Part shown: positions 40,010 to 48,288 of the stretch, in pieces | Numbering within the stretch: the stretch's first letter is position 1 | Layout: every line of letters begins with the position of its first letter | Source of the DNA: Serratia sp. DD3 | GTDB taxonomy: Bacteria; Pseudomonadota; Gammaproteobacteria; Enterobacterales; Enterobacteriaceae | Direction: 5' to 3' | DNA: 64,000 nucleotides | Assembly: GCF_000496755.2 (NCBI RefSeq) | Contig: NZ_AYKS02000123.1 | Coordinates: 124,001 to 188,000, forward strand | Notes under the pieces: model-generated | Seen by the model: only the letters and a program-made list of their open reading frames with translations | What the model was told of the DNA's origin: nothing | The model's database searches: none | Made by a program: the position numbers and the translations under genes

Positions 40010-41704
40010 TTATCCCCAATATTTCTGTTTACTGGTTTTACCAATACCAGGGTTAAAACTGTTGGTCGGATCGGCTTCTTGGTAAAATACTTGCAAATCG
40101 GCTTTGGCCTGATACATATGCCCGACATTGTGCTCGGCAGGATACTCCGCACCTCTTTGGTCAATGAGCGCCAACATTTCTTCTTTTAATGCCTTGCTGT
40201 CTACTCCTTTTTTCACCAGGTAATCATTATGAAAAACGTGACACATAAAGTGGCCGCAATATAGTTTCTTAAGGAGCTTGTTGTCGATCTCTGGTGGCAA
40301 GGTTTCAAACCATTCGGAATCGTTGCGACGTAACGCGATATCCAGCGCCAAAATCTCCTGTACCTGATCGGCATGCACCGCCTGGTAGCGCACGGCAGCC
40401 CCCGCTGCAGCAAAGCGATGCAAAAATGCTTTTTTGCCTTCTTCTTCGGTGCAAACAAAGAAGTCACCGTCAGCCTGGGTAAAGTAATGCTGTAGATAAT
40501 TCTGTGCTTCTGCTACCCCTGGGCCTGACATTTTGAGCATAAGATGATGTTCGAAGCGTTCGCGGTACTCTTTTAGGCTTATTGGCAAATGGTTGGGGGA
40601 TAAACCACTTATTTTCTGCATCATGCGGTCGACAAGATTACGGGGCAGAAATGGCACTTTATTCAGATAGGTATCCATACGCCCTTTCAGGGTAAAGAAA
40701 CGAGGCATCTGTTCGGTGCCAAACTTATCTATCATCATAAATGTATCTTTGCCATAACGCTCAGCAACATCAAAAATGTCGCGGTGCATATACTCACCCG
40801 CTACTGGCAGGTTTTCAAATTTACTGAGTATATGGCGCCGCAATTCGGTGAACACCGCCGTATTGTTGGTGCCGATATAGAACACCTGTTCAATACCCTC
40901 TTTGGCGAAAGTATCTAAGCGCACAGCAAATACCGCCAGTTTGCCAGCACAACCAGAGGCGCCATATAAACGGCGTTTGTCTGCATTAAAACGAGAAGGC
41001 GTATCTGCATCAACATCACGTACCCGACTAACATATTCATTGTCTGACGCTCTTAGCGTGCCATACTCTATATCTTCTGGTTGGTAATTCTGTTGTTCTA
41101 ATCGAGTAAGGATTTCTTCCGGCGTATTGCCTAGTTTAATCCCTAACTCATTGACTAACTGCAGTTGACCATCAGCGCCTAACTTGGCGTACAACGCCAT
41201 TTCAGTATAGGCTGGGCCACGTTTTACTAACGAACCTCCTGAACTGTTACAGATACCACCCACCACCGAAGCACCGATGCATGAAGATCCGATCACAGAA
41301 TGAGGTTCGCGATCGTAAGGCTTGAGTTTTTTTTCCAACCCGGCAAGTGTACTTCCAGGGAAGCAGACAACCTGCTTACCATGATCCAATAGATGCAGAT
41401 GGTCGAGCCGCAGCGTATTAATAACCACCACTTCACGATCATAATCATCGCCAAACGGTGTTGAGCCGCCAGTCAGGCCGGTATTTGCTGCCTGCATAAT
41501 CACAACTGTATCGGCAGCAACACATAATTGTAAAATCTGCCAGAGTTGCAACAAACCGCTGGGAAATACCACTGCCAGAGCTTTGCCCTCGCCGGTGCGG
41601 AATCCTCTGCGATAACGAGCGGTACTGTTTTCACTGGTGAGCAGTTGAGAACTACCGACAATATTTTTTAGCTGATTGATAAACTCCTGATTTGTGTATG
41701 ACAT
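40010..41704 (-). CDS. dld: Quinone-dependent D-lactate dehydrogenase
   Basis: Peripheral-membrane FAD enzyme that oxidises D-lactate to pyruvate and passes electrons to quinone. It has 564 residues (E. coli 571). The FAD-binding part contains MQAANTGLTGGSTPFGDDYD and SVIGSSCIGASVVGGICNSSG (given here as GSSCIGASVVGGICNSSG). The C-terminal part has EYPAEHNVGHMY and the end PTNSFNPGIGKTSK. I chose ATG 41704 because AGAGGAG is 7 nt upstream. An adjacent ATG at 41707 is equally possible. No defect is seen. Confidence 0.95.
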   Translation of the reverse strand: MSYTNQEFINQLKNIVGSSQLLTSENSTARYRRGFRTGEGKALAVVFPSGLLQLWQILQLCVAADTVVIMQAANTGLTGGSTPFGDDYDREVVVINTLRLDHLHLLDHGKQVVCFPGSTLAGLEKKLKPYDREPHSVIGSSCIGASVVGGICNSSGGSLVKRGPAYTEMALYAKLGADGQLQLVNELGIKLGNTPEEILTRLEQQNYQPEDIEYGTLRASDNEYVSRVRDVDADTPSRFNADKRRLYGASGCAGKLAVFAVRLDTFAKEGIEQVFYIGTNNTAVFTELRRHILSKFENLPVAGEYMHRDIFDVAERYGKDTFMMIDKFGTEQMPRFFTLKGRMDTYLNKVPFLPRNLVDRMMQKISGLSPNHLPISLKEYRERFEHHLMLKMSGPGVAEAQNYLQHYFTQADGDFFVCTEEEGKKAFLHRFAAAGAAVRYQAVHADQVQEILALDIALRRNDSEWFETLPPEIDNKLLKKLYCGHFMCHVFHNDYLVKKGVDSKALKEEMLALIDQRGAEYPAEHNVGHMYQAKADLQVFYQEADPTNSFNPGIGKTSKQKYWG

Positions 41705-41884
41705 CATGTCACTCCTCTTCCTGTTCATAGAAATTTAAGTGTTTGTTGCATTAATGTAAGCAAGCCAGTCTAAGTTACGTTGTCTGACAACAAACAACAA
41801 ATGGTAAAAATTATTAATGAGTCGTAGCGTCATGCAAATTACTCAGTGGTGAGGTGTTCGGCGTTGGAGCATTAATTTTGGTTT

Positions 41885-42170
41885 GATGATAAATATACCC
41901 AAAATCATGCGAATTGATTGTAGGCGGTAAGCGATATCATCCCCAGCATAATGCCATCGAAACCATCAAGGTTGTTACCGACAGTAAACAGGGAAATCTC
42001 CATACCGATGGCAACATCCAGCGTGGTTTTATACCCGTCGCCAATGAAGCTGCAGCGGTGTTGACTACACTCGTTCACCCGAATCACTTACCCATGTAAG
42101 ATCATCGGGATTCTCTCGTTTGCCTCCTACCTGCAACTTCATTGAACTTGGATATAGACACATCAATTCC
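41885..42170. repeat. Cluster of degenerate ERIC-like ends
   Basis: Several ERIC-end fragments are packed together. ATACCCAAAATCATGCGAAT with GTAGGCGGTAAGCG lies at 41897-41940, an inverted counterpart (GGGATTCTCTCGTTTGCCTC then CTACCTGCAACTTC) at 42109-42140, and a third end, CCGCTGCAGCTTC on the minus strand, near 42045-42060. About 90 bp between them is of unknown origin. The whole gap 41705-42337 has no gene. Confidence 0.5.
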
Positions 42171-42337
42171 CACACAGAGTGGATTTGGCAGACTCATTAT
42201 TACCCCATTGCTTATACGAAATGAGGTCGGACAGGACAACTGTTCAGGGTTCAAATGCGTTGCTCAATTGATCAGCTATCAGTCGGGGAACGGGCTTTAA
42301 ACCCAAGGAGCAAACAAACACATAAACTGTGCCAAAA

Positions 42338-42397
42338 CTAGGGGCTGTTGATCTTTCGTGGTGGATTATTAGGCGGCATGAAGGACTGGTATAATTA
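42338..42397 (+). mobile_element. Left-end fragment of the IS5-family element
   Basis: These 60 bp (CTA plus the first 57 bp of the element) are identical to 43283-43342, the left end of the complete IS5-family element downstream. The match ends abruptly at ATAATTA, where IS982-family sequence begins. Confidence 0.85.
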
Positions 42398-42410
42398 ACC
42401 TGAGATCTGG

Positions 42411-43283
42411 TTAAGCCGTCATCAGCACCATCATTTCGGGATGGCTCAACTTGATTGATGGCTTATCTTCTTTGAAACAGTACGCGACCAGTCCGCATAC
42501 CATATTCAGCATAAAACCATGCAAACTCCTGTGTCGTGTATGCTCTATTTGTGAGATGTTTTTTAGTTGGTCATTGATAGTCTCAATGATAAAGCGCTTT
42601 GATAACATTGCCTTATCCCACGCGGATTGCGCTTTCGCTTTCATATTGTTACGTACACCCGTGATAAAATTTACACCTTCAGAAGCTAATTCTGCCGCCA
42701 AAGCCTGGCTAATATAGCCCTTGTCTCCATACAATTGGCCCGTTAAGCCTTCCGCCAATTCCTTCACAGGGACCCGGTCGTCAACGTTGGCTGTGGTCAG
42801 CTTGGCGGCCACCATTTCACCTAAGTAGTTGACAATAATGTGTAATTTGAAACCGTAAAACCAACCCATCGTCCCTTTTCCCCGTTTGGCTACTCCATCG
42901 AAGACCTTATTGCGTGGGATACGAATGTTGTGACAAACCTTGATGCTGGTCGAGTCGATAAATTCAATCCCCGTCGGTTGTCCTTTAATCGATGTAAAAT
43001 AGCTACATAAGGGCACCATGACCGATGACATGACGCCTAAAAAGCGGGTGTAACTGAGGAGTTCCGGAAAATCCTGACGGTGGTACATTCAAATGATCCC
43101 CAGATAAAAACTCTTGAAATTCCTGTGGTTTGACATATGAAAAGCAATAAGGATGGTCATTATCTCGCTGGGACTCATGCGGGAAGAACGCCGCCGTTTG
43201 CGACTACCGTTCTCCAGGCACTGCTGTTCCCATAATGGGATGAAGACCCTGCAAAAATCATCGACATCACAGAAGAGTTCTAC
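42411..43283 (-). pseudogene. IS982-family transposase, truncated and with a nonsense codon
   Basis: The frame from 43088 reads MYHRQDFPELLSYTRFLG, then IDSTSIKVCHNIRIPRNKVF and IIETINDQLKNISQIEHTRH, classical IS982 blocks. Upstream of it, after TGA 43089-43091, the same frame continues back to 43283 as VELFCDVDDFCRVF, MSPSEIMTILIAFHMS and NHRNFKSFYLGII, the normal N-terminal region. So one CGA-to-TGA change splits it. The first few residues are cut off by the IS5-family element at 43286. Confidence 0.85.
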
Positions 43284-43285
43284 TA

Positions 43286-44163
43286 GGGGCTGTTGATCTT
43301 TCGTGGTGGATTATTAGGCGGCATGAAGGACTGGTATAATTACTTTCGCCAAAAACTAACCACGACAGCCCAACATGCCAAGAACGATATTAACAGATGA
43401 ATACTGGTCAAAGCTAATCCGCTTAATGCTGAGAACGGGTCGCGTCTATGACAAGCCAGAACATAGAAATACTTTAGAAGGGATTTTGTATCAAATGCGG
43501 GTTGGCTGCCCTTGGCGTGATGTTCCAGCCGCTTTTGGACATTGGAGTGCCATCTACCGGCGGTTTAACTTGTGGTCAAAGAAAGGCATTCTTATGCAAC
43601 TCTTTGTCGAGCTTAGGCAATTGGCTGATTTAGAATGGGAATTTATAGAAGGTAGCATTGTTAAAGCCCATCAACATGCGACAGGCGCTTGCTCTGAGGG
43701 CAAAGAGTCTATAGGAAAAAGCCGTGGTGGCAACACGACGAAAATCCATATGGCTGTTGATAGTTGTGGCTTACCGATAGATTTCATTGTCACGGGCGGT
43801 GAAGTTCATGACAGTAAAGCTACTCCGGAATTACTTGATAGGTTGCCAGATGCAGAGCATGTTATTGCAGATCGGGGGTATGACAGTGAGAAAATCCGTG
43901 AGCAGGTTCGGCAGAAAAGGGGAATACCGACCATACCCCGCAAACGGAACTCAAAGATTGGGAATGGCGATATTGACTGGTGTTTGTACAAATATCGCCA
44001 CCTTGTAGAGAATGCCTTTGCCAGGTTAAAGCATTACCGCTCAGTAGCCACAAGATACGATAAGTTAGCCCGAAATTACGCAAGTACAGTAGCTTTGGCT
44101 TGTTGCCTCATGTGGCTGCCAATGTGGGTTGGCTGAATGATGAACAGCAAAGATCAACAAGCC
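43286..44163 (+). mobile_element. Complete IS5-family (IS427-like) insertion sequence
   Basis: About 878 bp with imperfect terminal inverted repeats: GGGGCTGTTGATCTTT at the left and GGCTTGTTGATCTTT (inverted) at the right, one indel apart. CTA flanks both sides (43283-43285 and 44164-44166), a 3-bp target duplication usual for this family. It interrupts the N-terminal coding end of an IS982-family transposase and holds one intact transposase. Confidence 0.85.
43375..44136 (+). CDS. IS5-family transposase
   Basis: DDE transposase of 253 residues in one uninterrupted frame. The N-terminal DUF4096-like part contains RNTLEGILYQMRVGCPWRDV. The catalytic acidic residues lie in HMAVDSCGLPIDF, VIADRGYDSEKIR and VENAFARLKHYR. 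Many IS427-group elements need a frameshift between two frames; this copy does not. The element appears capable of transposition. Confidence 0.92.
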   Translation: MPRTILTDEYWSKLIRLMLRTGRVYDKPEHRNTLEGILYQMRVGCPWRDVPAAFGHWSAIYRRFNLWSKKGILMQLFVELRQLADLEWEFIEGSIVKAHQHATGACSEGKESIGKSRGGNTTKIHMAVDSCGLPIDFIVTGGEVHDSKATPELLDRLPDAEHVIADRGYDSEKIREQVRQKRGIPTIPRKRNSKIGNGDIDWCLYKYRHLVENAFARLKHYRSVATRYDKLARNYASTVALACCLMWLPMWVG

Positions 44164-44194
44164 CTAATTAACTTCATATTTCCCCTGTTTTAAG

Positions 44195-44365
44195 ATAAAA
44201 AGAGTATAGATAACCATGTGATAGATAACTATGTGACTGGTGCGTTCAAGTCCGCCTGAAGCAGACTTGAACGCTGTTTTCAGTTGCCCTGATACGGGCA
44301 CAAGCCTCCTGAATGAGGCGTGTAACTATAGCCAACACCCAAGTAGTATGAAGGGTATCAATACC
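44195..44365. repeat. ERIC-like remnants upstream of ynbA
   Basis: CATGTGATAGATAACTATGTGACTGG near 44215 (first 20 bases ATGTGATAGATAACTATGTG) and AGCCAACACCC followed by AGTATGAAGGGTATC at 44331-44358 resemble the middle and one end of ERIC elements. Between them CAAGTCCGCCTGAAGCAGACTTG forms a small hairpin. It separates the IS cluster from the ynb operon and must contain that operon's promoter. Confidence 0.45.
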
Positions 44366-44376
44366 AGGGAATGATA

Positions 44377-44979
44377 ATGACACTCTATAGGATTAAGCCT
44401 GCCTTTCAGGCCTTGTTACGTCCAATAATGTATTGTCTGGAAAAACATCATGTAACAGCCAACCAGGTCACACTGGCCGCGATGGTGCTCTCATTTCTGG
44501 TTGGCGGAATACTGATGCTATTTCCGCAACCTGGTCTGTTTTATCTGCTTCCGATTGTGTTATTTATCCGTATGGCGCTCAATGCACTGGATGGCATGTT
44601 AGCCCGGGAGTGCAACCAGAAAAGCCGCCTCGGGGCGATACTGAATGAAATAGGTGATGTCCTTTCTGATGTTGCCTTATATCTGCCTTTTATCTTTCTC
44701 GCAAACAGTAACGCACCGCTGGTACTGGTGATGTTATTCATCATGGTGTTAACCGAATTTTGTGGAATTCTGGTACAAACCATTAACGGGACACGTAACT
44801 ATGCTGGGCCACTGGGTAAAAGTGACCGGGCGTTGATGTTTGGTTCCTGGGGTTTGGTGCTGGCTATCTGGCCGCAACTGGTTAGCTGGAACAATCTGGT
44901 GTGGGGCATAGCAACGTTATTACTGGTCTGGACGGTCATCAATCGCTGCCGTAGCGCCTTGGTAGAGGAGCCGCAATAA
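44377..44979 (+). CDS. ynbA: YnbA, CDP-alcohol phosphatidyltransferase family protein
   Basis: Inner-membrane protein of 200 residues with about five helices, strongly similar to E. coli YnbA (MTLYRIKPAFQ start). I chose ATG 44377, 6 nt after AGGGA, rather than the ATG two codons upstream. The CDP-alcohol phosphatidyltransferase signature is recognisable as NALDGMLARECNQKSRLG and then AILNEIGDVLSD. Two of the four metal-binding aspartates are asparagine (N69 and N90), while D72, D94 and D98 remain. It should join a CDP-diacylglycerol head to an alcohol. The acceptor is unknown. It starts the ynb operon. Confidence 0.92.
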   Translation: MTLYRIKPAFQALLRPIMYCLEKHHVTANQVTLAAMVLSFLVGGILMLFPQPGLFYLLPIVLFIRMALNALDGMLARECNQKSRLGAILNEIGDVLSDVALYLPFIFLANSNAPLVLVMLFIMVLTEFCGILVQTINGTRNYAGPLGKSDRALMFGSWGLVLAIWPQLVSWNNLVWGIATLLLVWTVINRCRSALVEEPQ

Positions 44980-45893
44980 TGTTGCTGGAAAAATCCCTGG
45001 CCGTTATTTTTGCCCTGTTACTGATCGCTACCCTCATTAATGGGCTGTTGGTCTGGTTGCGCCCAGAGAAAAACTGGCGTGAATTAACGCTGCGCATCCG
45101 TACCTGGTGGGTCATTATCATCTTGTTTTCCCTGGCGATGATCAGCCCCCACTGGCTGGCATTGACTTTTTTCGCGCTGGTCAGTTTTATAGCGTTGAAG
45201 GAATATTTGACCCTGATTCCCTCCCGATATTCTGACCGGATGCCCATATTGTGGATGTTTATCGCCATTCCCATCAACTATTGGCTGATTGGCGCTAACT
45301 GGTATGGCATGTTCATTGTGTTTATTCCGGTCTATGTCTTTTTATTCCTTCCCGCTCGCATGGTGATTTCTGGCGATACGCATAGCTTTCTAAGCAGTGT
45401 GTCGCAGTTACACTGGGGCCTGATGACTACGGTCTTTGCCTTCAGTCATGTGGCCTTTTTGCTGGTTCTCCCTGCCAATGGCCAGCAAACAGGGGCCCTT
45501 TTGGTGCTATTTCTGGTCGGTCTGACAGAATTTAACGACATTACACAGTATCTGTGGGGCAAATCTCTGGGGCGGATTAAAGTCACGCCGAAAGTCAGCC
45601 CAAATAAAACCCTGGCTGGCTTGCTCGGTGGCATCGCCAGCACCACGTTGGCGGCGGTATTGCTTGGCCCGCTACTCACCCCATTAAGCTGGAATATGGC
45701 GCTGCTGGCCGGGTTGATTATTGGTGTGACGGGGTTCTGCGGTGATATTGTGATGTCAGCAATCAAACGCGATATCGGTGTAAAAGATAGCGGAACACTG
45801 CTCCCTGGCCATGGCGGTATTCTTGACCGCTTGGACTCCCTGATCTTCACCGCCCCGGTTTTCTTCCACTTTATTCGTTACTTCTATTACTGA
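44979..45893 (+). CDS. ynbB: YnbB, CDP-diglyceride synthase paralogue
   Basis: Membrane protein of 304 residues with about eight helices and the cytidylyltransferase signature in VSPNKTLAGLLGG and DIGVKDSGTLLPGHGGILDRLDS (shown as KDSGTLLPGHGGILDRLDS). It converts phosphatidic acid and CTP to CDP-diacylglycerol. E. coli YnbB is reported to be a CdsA paralogue that supports synthesis of the glycolipid MPIase. Its start overlaps the ynbA stop (TAATG), so the two are coupled. Confidence 0.93.
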   Translation: MLLEKSLAVIFALLLIATLINGLLVWLRPEKNWRELTLRIRTWWVIIILFSLAMISPHWLALTFFALVSFIALKEYLTLIPSRYSDRMPILWMFIAIPINYWLIGANWYGMFIVFIPVYVFLFLPARMVISGDTHSFLSSVSQLHWGLMTTVFAFSHVAFLLVLPANGQQTGALLVLFLVGLTEFNDITQYLWGKSLGRIKVTPKVSPNKTLAGLLGGIASTTLAAVLLGPLLTPLSWNMALLAGLIIGVTGFCGDIVMSAIKRDIGVKDSGTLLPGHGGILDRLDSLIFTAPVFFHFIRYFYY

Positions 45894-45897
45894 CATT

Positions 45898-46539
45898 ATG
45901 GTGAAAAAACTTCTCAAAACACTATTTTCACTCTGTATCGTCTGGCCGGTAATTTGGTTATGGCTTGGGCTACGAGTAAAACACCCACAACGACTGCCCA
46001 AACAAGGGCCGGCGATTATCGTGGCAAATCATAACAGCCATATGGATGCGTTTACGCTGTTATCACTGTTCTCAATTCATCAACAACACAATGTCCACCC
46101 GGTGGCCGCTGCAGACTATTTTCTGCGTAACCGCTGGTTGGCGTGGTTTACGCTTAATATTCTCAATATTATCCCGGTCTCGCGCCAAGGAGGGGAAACC
46201 AATCCACTGGCACTTTGTGAACAAGCATTACGCGACAATAAGATTCTGATCTTGTTTCCTGAAGGTAGCCGTGGTGAACCAGGAAAATTGGCACCACTAA
46301 AATCAGGGCTGTGGCATCTTAGCCAAAGTCTGCCGGAGGTACCGATTATCCCCATCTGGCTGAAAGGGACAGAACAGGTTATGGCAAAAGGCAACCGCAT
46401 TCCTTTGCCGTTGTTTATTGATGTCAATGTAGGTGAGCCACTGTACTCTCACCCGGATAAGAGCCAGTTTAAGGAAGCGCTATTACAGCGTTTATTACAA
46501 CTCCGGCAGGAGACTCAAGGAAATGAATCCCATGATTAA
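45898..46539 (+). CDS. PlsC-type 1-acylglycerol-3-phosphate acyltransferase-like protein
   Basis: A 213-residue membrane-anchored acyltransferase. One N-terminal helix (residues 5-25) is followed by the catalytic NHNSHMDAF (HX4D) near residue 44 and the substrate block FPEGSRGEPGKLAPLKSG near 119. Such enzymes acylate lysophosphatidic acid to phosphatidic acid, the substrate of YnbB. It starts 4 bp after ynbB and overlaps ynbC by 8 bp. E. coli ynbABCD, as I recall it, has no such gene between ynbB and ynbC. Confidence 0.88.
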   Translation: MVKKLLKTLFSLCIVWPVIWLWLGLRVKHPQRLPKQGPAIIVANHNSHMDAFTLLSLFSIHQQHNVHPVAAADYFLRNRWLAWFTLNILNIIPVSRQGGETNPLALCEQALRDNKILILFPEGSRGEPGKLAPLKSGLWHLSQSLPEVPIIPIWLKGTEQVMAKGNRIPLPLFIDVNVGEPLYSHPDKSQFKEALLQRLLQLRQETQGNESHD

Positions 46540-48286
46540 TACCCGTACGCCAGACGAAAAGTGTTTTCTGACCAGCGACCAGACTGAACTGTTTTATCGC
46601 CACTGGCCAGCGCAGGAAAACGGCGAAATAAATAAAATCATCGTTTTGTTCCATCGCGGCCATGAGCACTCTGGGCGTATGCAACACATTGTTGATGAAT
46701 TAGCTATGCCGGATAGCGCATTCTATGCTTGGGATGCACGGGGACATGGGCGTTCGCCAGGTCAACGCGGTTACAGCCCATCGCTGACCCGCTCAGTACA
46801 GGATATGGATGAATTTGTTCGCTTTGTTGCTACCGAAAATAATGTGCCCCTGGAGAATATTACCGTGGTAGCACAAAGCGTTGGGGCGGTACTGGCTGCG
46901 ACCTGGGTACACGACTATGCGCCAGCCATTCGCGGCTTGGTGCTGGCATCACCCGCGTTTAAGGTTAAGTTGTATGTACCGTTTGCACGTAGCGGGCTGG
47001 CACTTTTGCACCGTTTGCGCGGGTTGTTTTTCGTCAACTCTTACGTCAAAGGCAAATACCTGACACACGACCCCGAGCGGGTAGCCAGCTTTGATCATGA
47101 TCCTTTAGTTACCCGGCCAATCGCCGTCAATATATTGCTTGATCTCTACCGTACTGCGGAACGCGTAGTACGCGACGCCGCTGCAATTACCCTACCAGTA
47201 CAGTTACTGATTTCCGGCAATGACCATGTTGTCCACCGCAAGCCGCAATTGGATTTCTACCAGGGGTTACGCAGCCAATTAAAAGAATTGCACATCCTCC
47301 CTGGTTTTTATCATGACACGCTCGGTGAGCGGGATCGCCACATCGCATTCGACAAAATGCGCAGTTTTATCGACACCCTGTACGCCTTGCCACCGCAACG
47401 CTTCGATTACAGTAATGAAGACCGCTGGAGCCCAAGTGCTGATACTTGGCGAATGCTCAGTGGCGGCCCGGTTCCCTATTCTCTCGATGATGTGGCTTAT
47501 CGCGCAATGCGTTATGGCATGAAAATGCTGGGTACCCAGTCAACTGGCGTGAAGTTAGGGTTTGAGACTGGTTTTGATTCCGGTAGCACCCTGGATTATG
47601 TCTATCGTAACCAACCACAAGGAAGTAACTGGCTAGGTCGGCAAATCGATAAGAACTACCTCAATAGCATTGGTTGGCAAGGGATCCGTCAGCGTAAACT
47701 TCATCTGCAGCAACTTATCCAACAAGCAGTAGCGCAGTTGGCCACACAAGGGACGCCAGTGCGTGTAGTGGATGTTGCCGCCGGGCATGGTCGCTATGTG
47801 TTGGATGCGTTGGCGAGTGAACCCCTCGTCAGTCATATTCTCCTGCGTGATTACAGTGAACTGAATGTCGAGAAAGGACAGGAAATGATCGCTTCACGCG
47901 GCATGGAAGATAAGGCCCATTTTGAACGTGGTGACGCTTTTAACCGCGATGAACTGGCTGCATTAACGCCACGCCCAACGCTGGGTATCGTTTCTGGGCT
48001 TTACGAGCTATTTCCTGAAAATACACTGGTACGTAATTCGTTAGCTGGGTTGGCAGAGGCCATTGAACCCGGGGGGATATTGATCTACACCGGGCAACCG
48101 TGGCATCCGCAGTTAAAAACCATCGCCTGGTCCCTCACCAGCCATAAAGATGGTAAGGCGTGGGTAATGCGTGTACGTACCCAAGGGGAAATGGATGCCT
48201 TGGTGCAAGAAGCCGGTTTTGATAAATGTGCCCAGTTAATTGATCAGTGGGGGATTTTTACTGTTTCACTGGCGGTGCGTCGCTAA
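46532..48286 (+). CDS. ynbC: YnbC, alpha/beta-hydrolase and methyltransferase fusion
   Basis: A 584-residue two-domain protein (E. coli YnbC 585). The N-terminal hydrolase domain (about 1-290) has the elbow VVAQSVGAVLAA with the nucleophile serine, plus WDARGHGRSPGQRG; it is of the monoglyceride-lipase/S33 type. The C-terminal part (about 370-584) has the SAM-binding motif VVDVAAGHGRYVLDAL and the later GGILIYTGQPWHPQ. I chose ATG 46532 because its spacing to AAGGA is normal and it then begins like E. coli YnbC. It overlaps the acyltransferase gene by 8 bp. The hydrolase half may cleave an acyl ester and the other half methylate the product. Confidence 0.9.
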   Translation: MINTRTPDEKCFLTSDQTELFYRHWPAQENGEINKIIVLFHRGHEHSGRMQHIVDELAMPDSAFYAWDARGHGRSPGQRGYSPSLTRSVQDMDEFVRFVATENNVPLENITVVAQSVGAVLAATWVHDYAPAIRGLVLASPAFKVKLYVPFARSGLALLHRLRGLFFVNSYVKGKYLTHDPERVASFDHDPLVTRPIAVNILLDLYRTAERVVRDAAAITLPVQLLISGNDHVVHRKPQLDFYQGLRSQLKELHILPGFYHDTLGERDRHIAFDKMRSFIDTLYALPPQRFDYSNEDRWSPSADTWRMLSGGPVPYSLDDVAYRAMRYGMKMLGTQSTGVKLGFETGFDSGSTLDYVYRNQPQGSNWLGRQIDKNYLNSIGWQGIRQRKLHLQQLIQQAVAQLATQGTPVRVVDVAAGHGRYVLDALASEPLVSHILLRDYSELNVEKGQEMIASRGMEDKAHFERGDAFNRDELAALTPRPTLGIVSGLYELFPENTLVRNSLAGLAEAIEPGGILIYTGQPWHPQLKTIAWSLTSHKDGKAWVMRVRTQGEMDALVQEAGFDKCAQLIDQWGIFTVSLAVRR

Positions 48287-48288
48287 GC

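Noticed and set aside
41914..42099. Small frames on both strands upstream of the IS cluster
   Set aside because: Both run through ERIC-like ends, so apparent openness comes from the repeat.
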